DNA from: Aselliscus stoliczkanus
Taxonomy: Eukaryota > Chordata > Mammalia > Chiroptera > Hipposideridae
Assembly (NCBI GenBank): GCA_033961575.1
Contig: CM066735.1
Span: 34,057,501 to 34,121,500 of the forward strand
DNA length: 64,000 nt
Direction: 5' to 3'
The position numbers and the translations under genes were made by a program. Shown here piece by piece: positions 56,940 to 64,000 of this stretch (within the stretch, counting starts at the first letter, position 1; every line of letters begins with the position of its first letter). Below the pieces are notes generated by a model, which was not told where the DNA came from, did no database searches, and saw nothing but the letters and a program-made list of their open reading frames with translations.

Positions 56940-57312
56940 ATGTTTTACTCTTTAGTTAAAATAGTTATTCAAATGTTTTAAATGTATGCCATGAGCATTA
57001 GAAGATGATACCAATTAAGTGGTTAGGTTTAGCTATACATATGATACGGATTTGGTTATGTCGCTATGAAAGAATTATACCTATATTTAATGCAAATTTA
57101 CAGATATAGAATGTAATGTATGCATCATGTTTTACTCTTTAGTTAAAATAGTTATTCAATGTTTTAAATGTATGCCATGAGCATTAGAAGATGATACCAA
57201 TTAAGTGGTTAGGTTTAGCTATACATATGATACGGATTTGGTTATGTCACTATGAAAGAATTATACCTGTATTTAATGCAAATTTACAGATATAGAATGT
57301 AACATATGCATT
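56940..57312. repeat. Recent 187-bp tandem duplication
   Basis: Copy 1 (56940-57126) and copy 2 (57127-57312) start with ATGTTTTACTCTTTAGTTAA and agree throughout. I count one 1-bp deletion (AAATGTTTT versus AATGTTTT) and about four substitutions, one of them CpG to CpA (GTCGCTATG versus GTCACTATG). That is about 97% identity. The unit is single-copy AT-rich DNA, not a known repeat, and no transposon ends or target duplications are visible. Confidence 0.95.
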
Positions 57313-60300
57313 GCCAATATTAGATTATGAAGATCAGCAAGCATTTGTTGAAAATAAAAAGGTGTCTGTGTTGGATTGAATTTTGGCTATGTTGATCAGA
57401 AGAGCAAAACAACAAACATGAATTATATTTATGAGCCATTAAATTAAAATTAATCTGATCAATTCTTAGTAGAATCAAAATATTCTTTTTATTAAAAATT
57501 GGATATCATTTTTTTACATTCTGTCTTAGAGATTTTTTTTCAACCAGTAAAAGAATGTGAAAACTAATATAAAGGGAAAATTCCTTTGTCATAGACTTTA
57601 AGGGATACTTAGTTTTGTTGTTGTTGATCTAACAGCATCTGTGCTTACTGCAGTATTGAAACTGAAAATTCTGTTCATTTATCCTGTTTTTTTTGTTTCC
57701 TTTTTAGTTGTTTTTGTTCTTTTTTCTTTTTTTTTGATTTTGACTTTTATTATTTTTTTGTTTTCTTTTTTTATGTCTTTTTCTTTTTTTTCTTTTTCTT
57801 CTTGACCCTCTCTTTATAAAGCAGAAAGTGAAAGGAAGTATTTTGATTGAGAAAAAAGGTGATACCCTTGTTTAAGCCCCTCATCCATTTTTTTTTTTTT
57901 CCCTCTTCATCCCTAGCAAGAAAAGGTCTTAGAAACAGTTATTGTTTGGGCAATTAAGGGACATTAGCATTTAAAAACGAGAACATTCCTTAGAATAATA
58001 TGGACAAAAATCCTGATAGGAAGCTACTATGGATTGGTGGGCTTTTGAAAGCAGAATTGCACAGACCGCCTACCAGAAGTTTAGGACTGATGGCACAGAG
58101 CAGTGTGGCAACGTGGAGTGAAGAGGAATTGTTAAGACACTGAAAACCTAATTTGTTTGTAAGCACTCAGAAAGAAATCAAAGTAAGAAACAAACTGAAG
58201 ATGAGAGATTAAGTTGGAAAAGTTATGGTTCAAAGGAGCCAGAGAGAGAATACTGATGAATAGATCTGCTTTGTACAGAGGGGGGAAGCTCTGAAGGGGG
58301 AGCCAGTGTGTCTCCATTCTCACTCTGCAGCCCTGTGATACCCACCCTTGTCAATGAGAAGTAGCATTTTCAATTGGTGTGATGTCATATTCCAGTGTAA
58401 AAACATTTTTGATTGATAAATTATTCTGAAAAGTTAATATGGATATGTATAATTTCCAGGGCACAAAAAAATACTAAGATGCTGTGAGTCTTATACATAA
58501 TTACCTTTAAATGAAACTGTAGCCCTCAAAATAATTTCACGGTGACATTCTTTTGGATTTCCATAACACTATGTGGATTTGGTTTTCACATGGGACATAT
58601 TATGATAGGAACCTGTCTGTAATGGAATTAATGTAATAGAAGCATATAATATGTGTAACGATGACTACATATCCACATACTTGTCCTAAGTCTCTAAAGC
58701 AGAGGTAGATGATTTTCAACAAGAAGAAAACATACTCAGTTCGCTTAGTAAGTGTGCTCCTACCATATTATTTTCTTTATTGTGCTTTTAGAATTCTTAA
58801 GGTGCTGTGGTATTTTTATTCTGAACTCATTTTTGGAGAGGCTTTCCATGCTAAACCAAAGAGTTTGTAAATGAGTAATTTTCTCATCCCTTTTACAAAA
58901 ATATAGTAAAGGAAACGGAAAACATGGTAATTATCTTCATTGCTGTGAGGTGTTAGAGATTCTTCCTAACATAAATGCTCACCCCTTAATTACATTCCTT
59001 GCGTGCTAACAGCCCCTTTAGCCACATCACTTAGCAAGTATAGGCATTCTCTTTTCAACTCTCATGCCATTGCTGCAAATGTAGCTCCACTCTCATTCCC
59101 TTACTTGTCATTCCACTGCTGCCTAAGAAAGTAGCCCCACCTCCAGACACCTGCACTTTTGGTTTAGTTTTCAGTCATCTGTGCTATTGGAGGATGAAAA
59201 AATGTATGCTTACACTGCATTTACAAGGTCCAGTCTCATAATTCTTCTGGGTGCACTTTCTAAGAATTCTTCTTTTAATCTATTAGTTTCTAGGATAAGC
59301 TGAGTCTGATTTTACTCTGAAATGCAAGTGACTTTTATTTCAGGTCTTTATATAGCTAAAGAGACATTATTAGCACCTAAATGAAATTTGCGTAGACAGA
59401 CAGAAATATTCTGCCTTCTGAGACCTTATGGAAAATCGACCTTTTTAAATAGCTACATTAGTTGGAAGACTTGGATTTTTGTCACTTCAGCATCTTTCTT
59501 TTATCAAGTGGTTAGTTTCTATTCATGTCACTGAATAATTTAAAAGAACTACTGCCATCTATGTTTTCAGGGTTAAGGTCATTTGATTTTATGAATAACA
59601 ACAATAAAGTCTCTTTTGACCTTTTGGAGAAGATTAAACAGTAGGAAAAAAAAATACTGTTAAGCTGCATGCCTCTTTAAATTTTTCCTTCATAAACATA
59701 GTAAGAAAACAATTACTATACATTTCTTTCTCACATTTTAAAATATATGAGGGCCCAAGAATGCCAAGATCACAAAATGCTACTGTAATCTCAGGTAATG
59801 ATATGCTAAAATGAGTAAGTTCTCTGAATGTATACATTCAAGGTAAAATATATATTTTATAATCTGAGCCCCCATTCTCCACATGGGTCAGTCTTCACTT
59901 GTGTTTCATTCAAAGAATAACAACCAGAGGCAAAAATAAAGTTTTATGTGACTGTTTCAAGGAACAGGAATGGAGATTTAATATAAAGACAATCAATAGA
60001 ACATTTGGAAAAGTTGAAAATTCTCCTTGCACTAAATATTTATCATGCACATTCTTTTCTGTGTGGTTATTCGTACTGACCCATGTTCCTGGAATTTGTC
60101 ATGTTCTATTATTTTCAAATTTGATAGATATGATTTTTATTTACCTAATCAAGGACTGTATTAAATAAAGCAGATGCAACATTGAACTTCATAGTGTTCT
60201 TAAACTTCTACTTAATGCATGGCTCAAGTACTATATTGAGTGATATTATTGATGTTTTATCCAAGCAATATATCTCAGTTTGCTTTTTGTTTTTTGTTGT

Positions 60301-60409
60301 TTTTTTTTCATGTGAATGAATCAGAAGCACTGGTGTATTTCCTGAAATGCCAGGTTTATATTCCACCATAGGCTTGTTAACTGTACAAATACAAATATAC
60401 ACATATAAG
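57313..60409. other. Single-copy AT-rich DNA, T-rich island at 57680-57800
   Basis: About 3.1 kb with no repeat family or gene recognised. At 57680-57800 the strand is over 75% T with scattered C, G and A, and shows no SINE or LINE 3' end beside it. The 89-codon frame at 59899-60168 has no splice context or recognisable product. Confidence 0.4.
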
Positions 60410-60490
60410 GAGAGAGGCAGGTCTAAGAATCTGCATTTTAGTGAGTTCCTGAGCTGATCCTGATGTGCATGAAATTTGACAAGTATTGCC
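60410..60490 (+). repeat. MER5-type 3' half
   Basis: 'gcaggtctaagaatctgcat' then TTTAGTGAGTTCCTGAGCTGATCCTGATGTGCATGAAATTTGACAAGTATTGCC follows the MER5A second half (CTGAGAATCTGCATTTCTAACAAGTTCCCAGGTGATGCTGATGCTG..TTTGAGAA). Confidence 0.65.
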
Positions 60491-61019
60491 TAAATTTTTT
60501 CAAGTTTTTTTAGTGTATAACTTTCCATTTATTTTCCATATTTTACAGGAAGAATTTATAAGTCATTCATATTTCTATCCCACAGGATTCACATGTTTTA
60601 AAATATGAGGATAATGAGCAAAAAAATTAAAAAATGATAGTTATAGATTCGAATCCAAAGAGTAAAATAAGTATCCATGAATCAATTCAAGACTGATATT
60701 AATAAATATTTGAATAAATAAAGGAGGGAAAAGAGAGAGGTCTTTCTTGCAGGAAAATTCCAAATAAAAATGCATGAAATGGGAATGAAATAAAAAATCA
60801 CCATAAGAACATCCTGGCAATAGCTACTTATAGAAGTGCAGGATTCACTGATAAATGTTAAAACTAGTGAGGGCAACTTTAAGGAGTAACAGGATATTTG
60901 CATAGTCTCAACGTATCTCCCCCCAAATATTTATTAATCATGTGGTGGTTATAATATATTTCTATGAATACTTTGGTTCTACTCATGCAGGAGATGAAGC
61001 TTAATTCTCCACTCTGGAG
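60491..61019. other. AT-rich single-copy DNA
   Basis: Nothing recognised. Confidence 0.4.
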
Positions 61020-61560
61020 CCCAGGCTGGATTTAGGGAAACATACTGTATGCAGAAGCCTGGAGGACACTGCCTTACCAGGTGACCAGGTCATCAGTAGT
61101 AATGAGCCCTGTTGATAGCATGTACCTACTGATGTGATGTGATGAGAAAGGCACTTCACCTCTGTGGTGTTCTGTCCCCAAATCCATAATCATAGTCTAA
61201 TGATAAGAAAAATAGGCTAAACCAAAATTGAATGCTATTCTACAAAATACCTACCTAGAACTCTTCTAAAGTGCTAAGGTCATGAAAAACAAGGAAATAT
61301 TGAGAAATTTTCAGAGATCAGAGGACACGAAGGAAACACAATGAATGAATGCAATATATATAGTATCCCTGATTGGAACCTGGAACAGAAAAAGACATAA
61401 GTGGAGAAACCATTCATTTTGATACATACACTTAGGTAAAATGTTAACATTTAGTTAAGCTGAGTGTTGATTATATAGGAATTCTACTGTCTTTCTTAGC
61501 TCTTTGAATTATCTTATGACCTACCATTATAACAAAACCAAAAAGTTTTTCTTAAATATA
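61020..61560 (+). mobile_element. L1-type LINE 3' UTR, sense
   Basis: 'gatgagaaaggcacttcacc' with TCTGTGGTGTTCTGTCCCCAAATCCATAATC, TAGTCTAATGATAAGAAAAATAGGCTAAACC, 'ctacaaaatacctacctaga', ACTCTTCTAAAGTGCTAAGGTCATGAAAAACAAGG, GGAACCTGGAACAGAAAAAGACA. I know this order as a mammalian L1 3' UTR. The subfamily is uncertain. Confidence 0.7.
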
Positions 61561-61831
61561 TAATAAGTTTAACATTTAGTTTTCTTGGAATATTTTCAAA
61601 GCTCCTGATTTTATAAATACTAAATAGTTATTTGCTCTTTTAATTTTATATATCTACTGTAATGTCTTGTTTCAAAAGCAAATTTAATTATTTATATATA
61701 TGTATATATACTACTATAAAGAGAGAGAGAAGAAGATTTCTACTTAATTGCTAAGTAGTTTGAAGTACATTTTAGGAGTACTTTTCAGTGTCTAAAATCT
61801 TCAAAGCAATCCCATATCTAATCTGAATTTT

Positions 61832-62277
61832 TTTTTTTAAAGATTTTATTGGGGAATTGGTGGAGGGGAACAGCGTTGGGGAATCGGGGAAGGGGAACAG
61901 ACAAGTTGCTGTCTTTTTGTGCTTCAGTCCAGTTGCGGAGGGTGTTGCTTCACTGGCCCATGTTGGTATCGTCACTGCGCTCTTCCCGGATGAGGCAGAT
62001 CGGTCGCTGGCCTCTGGATGTCGCTCACCACGGCTATTGGCAGCTCACGCTTGGCTGCCAGCCGCTCACGCTGGCTGCGGGCCACTCACTGTAGCCTATG
62101 GCAGCCCACTGCAGCAGGGGCTGCAGCCCACACCATCACCGGGGCTCACACAGCCCAGCTCCAGGTGGAGCTGTTGTTAGCTGTAGAGGGCAGTGTCACT
62201 GGCCCTCATGTGGGATCCGAACCGGGGCTGCTGGCATCCCAAAACCAGCACTTAACCAATGCGCCACTCGGCCGGCC
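61832..62277 (-). mobile_element. tRNA-derived SINE, long T+ form
   Basis: Left end TTTAAAGATTTTATTGGGGA is the complement of TCCCCAATAAAATCTTTAAA. The right end is GCCACTCGGCCGGCCC. The body has extra CGCTCACG-CTTGGCTGCCA units compared with other copies. The 14-bp perfect duplication CTAATCTGAATTTT lies at 61818-61831 and 62278-62291. Plus-strand frames of 81-107 codons are antisense SINE sequence. Confidence 0.96.
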
Positions 62278-62360
62278 CTAATCTGAATTTTGACATGCTT
62301 AAGCAATTTAATTTTCATGAAAGTTTTCATAAATGTTGACATTTAAAAAGTAGAGAGGAG

Positions 62361-62460
62361 GGCCGGCCGAGTGGCGCGGTGGTTAAGCGCTGGCTTGGGA
62401 AGACAGTGGCCCCGGTTCTGTCCCGCATATGAGGGCCAGTGACACTGCCCTCAAAGAAAA
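62361..62460 (+). mobile_element. tRNA-derived SINE, short form
   Basis: GGCCGGCCGAGTGGCGCGG, TGGTTAAGCGCTGGCTTGGG, CCCCGGTTCTGTCCCGCATA, GAGGGCCAGTGACACTGCCC, followed by only about ten A-rich bases. A perfect 16-bp duplication, AAAAAGTAGAGAGGAG, lies at 62345-62360 and 62461-62476. Perfect flanks and a clean head suggest a young insertion. Confidence 0.96.
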
Positions 62461-62489
62461 AAAAAGTAGAGAGGAGATAGAATGAATGC

Positions 62490-62752
62490 ACATGATTCCT
62501 ATTGTTGCTGTAACAAGTGACCACAGGCATAAGAAAGCATAAGTTTATGATTTGACATTTCTAAAGGTCCAGAGCCCTAAAATCAAGGTGCGAGCAGGAC
62601 TGAATTCATTCTGGAGGTTCTAGGGGAAAAGCTTTTCTTGTCTTTTCCTGCTCCTGACATCAACTTCATTCCTAGCCTCCAGACCATTTCCACCTTCTTT
62701 AATGTCAGCAGCATTGTGTTTGCAAAGCGGTCTCTCTCTCTCTCTTTCTCTG

Positions 62753-62837
<85 letters not shown>

Positions 62838-63064
62838 TTTGTTTTTATCATCCCATCTCCTTCTCTAACTCTGACCCTCCTTCCTCCCTCCGGACTCTCT
62901 TATTTCTATTGGGTCCATCGAGATAATTCAGATCAATCTCACCATTGCAGAATTCTTAATTTCATCACAGGTACAAAATCCTTTTTGTCACATATGGTAA
63001 CACACTCACAGGTGTTGAAGGTTTGGATGTGGACATCCTTTGGAGCCAGTGTTCTACCTCTCAC
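62490..63064 (-). mobile_element. Solo LTR, MaLR/ERVL type (MST/MLT1-like), degraded
   Basis: On the plus strand this is a reverse LTR: 'attgttgctgtaacaagtga' end, CTAAAATCAAGGTGCGAGCAGGACTG, TTCATTCTGGAGGTTCTAGGGG, CTTGTCTTTTCCTGCTCC, 'taactctgaccctccttcct', TATTGGGTCCATCGAGATAATTCAGATCAATCTCACC, 'cttaatttcatcacaggtac', TTTTTGTCACATATGGTAACACACTCACAGGTG, GGATGTGGACATCCTTTGG. These are ancient non-autonomous endogenous retrovirus-like LTRs. No internal coding sequence is present. A (TC)n(AC)n tract has expanded within it. Confidence 0.75.
62731..62836. repeat. Compound (TC)n(AC)n microsatellite
   Basis: About 40 TC units with a few TTTC/TGTC interruptions pass directly into 12 AC units at 62813. 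Ser-Leu and Arg-Glu or Cys-Val dipeptide frames here are artefacts. Confidence 0.98.
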
Positions 63065-64000
63065 TGTGACTTGCTCTTCTCTGACACTCATTACATTGGG
63101 GTAACTTGGTACTTTCAATCATTTAACAGATACTGTGGAAATATATTGGCTATTATTTGTGTCTTCCAGCAAAATTTTAAAAAGCAGGCTCTTACTTTTA
63201 TTCTTTAATTAATAACCACAAACAATAATGGAGTACTGTTCTCCCACTTATTCTACATTGTGTTTCATAAGTATTTGTGTGTTTGTGGGGGTGGGGGGGA
63301 CAAAAAAAGCCATTTTCTTAATTTTGTTTTGGTTTTGGCTGAATGAGAAATAATAGAAGCATCATTTTGAATCAATATTTGGTAAAACCTCTATTCAGAA
63401 AGTCTCCTTCACAATGAGTATCAGGGTGTGAAATACCAGTGCCTTTAAATAACATGCCTGTGACACTCTTAGAATCAGAGCCAGCTATAGACATGGACGA
63501 GTAAATTGTGGATATCTGTATGACAAACAGTGGGGACATTTTCAAATTATAAATTAATATGATTGTGAGACTAATGCCATTTATGTCTTTTTTTTCCCTA
63601 TGGATAATGGAGAGCCACAAGTTGGAGTACTTAATTTTTTATCATATGAAGTTCTAAAATCTGTGATTCCGATTTCTCCCAACACTAGACCTACAAATGC
63701 AGTGTAGCTGAAATGTATCTATGTTTTAAGACAAGAATTTTGTAAGACTAATTATTTCTCTAGCATTTCTTGTGTCACAGTGTGACAATGACCACATTTC
63801 TCCATTCTGTAGTCAATATCTTGGCTGGTACAAAAGGTTATTGATCTAGAGCAGGCAGTATTTTATAAGAATGAGGTTGAGAGGCCTACAAATCAGACAG
63901 AAATCTTTGCATGTGGGATTTGAATGTCTCAGTGGGCGCTTGGGAAACAAGACTCAAGAATATTTAAAGTGGGATATATATTTGTGAGAATCACATGTTT
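63065..64000. other. AT-rich single-copy DNA
   Basis: Nothing recognised to the end of the window. Confidence 0.4.

Noticed and set aside
59899..60168. 89-codon plus frame as a small gene
   Set aside because: No Kozak-like context, splice sites or recognisable product in AT-rich DNA.
61849..62281. Overlapping plus frames of 81-107 codons
   Set aside because: Antisense reading of the long SINE at 61832-62277.

Overview
The window looks like AT-rich, gene-poor nuclear DNA from a placental mammal. The tRNA-derived SINEs point to a bat, most likely a yinpterochiropteran microbat (horseshoe-bat / leaf-nosed-bat / false-vampire-bat side). The reasons are tRNA heads starting GGGCCGGCC, repeated CCCCTTCCCC-rich 3' parts, tails with AATAAA followed by TCTTT, and a composite SINE that resembles horseshoe-bat elements as I remember them. 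The species call rests on recall and is not proven. Ancient mammal-wide repeats (MIR, L2, MER5, L1M, a MaLR-type LTR) confirm a mammal.

I find no protein-coding gene, rRNA or functional tRNA that I can defend. The longest open frames lie in SINEs, in simple repeats, or antisense to old LINEs. The one stretch that behaves like an exon is 4405-4545: 141 nt, open, relatively GC-rich, with an AG acceptor and a GTGAGT donor. I cannot name its protein, so it is only a candidate. The window could be intergenic or lie inside a very large intron.

Layout: 1-9.5 kb is mostly single-copy AT-rich DNA with an L2 tail, one short SINE, the candidate exon, a MIR and an old unassigned repeat. 9.5-16 kb holds a 132-bp mariner-type MITE, L2 and MIR relics. 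16.1-18.6 kb is an old antisense L1 with a nested 80-bp mariner MITE and a SINE. 19-30 kb carries MIR/L2 relics, four SINEs and several microsatellites. 31.8-36 kb is a long antisense L2 broken by two SINEs and a truncated L1. 36-42.5 kb has MIRs, two SINEs and an L1 3' end. 44.7-49.3 kb has L1 fragments and a MER5A. 50.4-52.6 kb is a cluster of four SINEs. 53.1-55.2 kb is a sense L1/HAL1 remnant flanked and split by (TC)n tracts. 56.9-57.3 kb is a recent 187-bp tandem duplication. 61-63 kb packs an L1 3' end, two SINEs in inverted orientation and an LTR.

The most informative content is the SINE set. Sixteen copies fall into at least four architectures that share modules: a long T+ form, a short form with the same head but an A-rich tail, a third form with a related head, and a composite with three tRNA-like modules. 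I found no convincing new molecular system; the items most worth checking are the candidate exon, the modular SINEs, the two MITEs and the tandem duplication.
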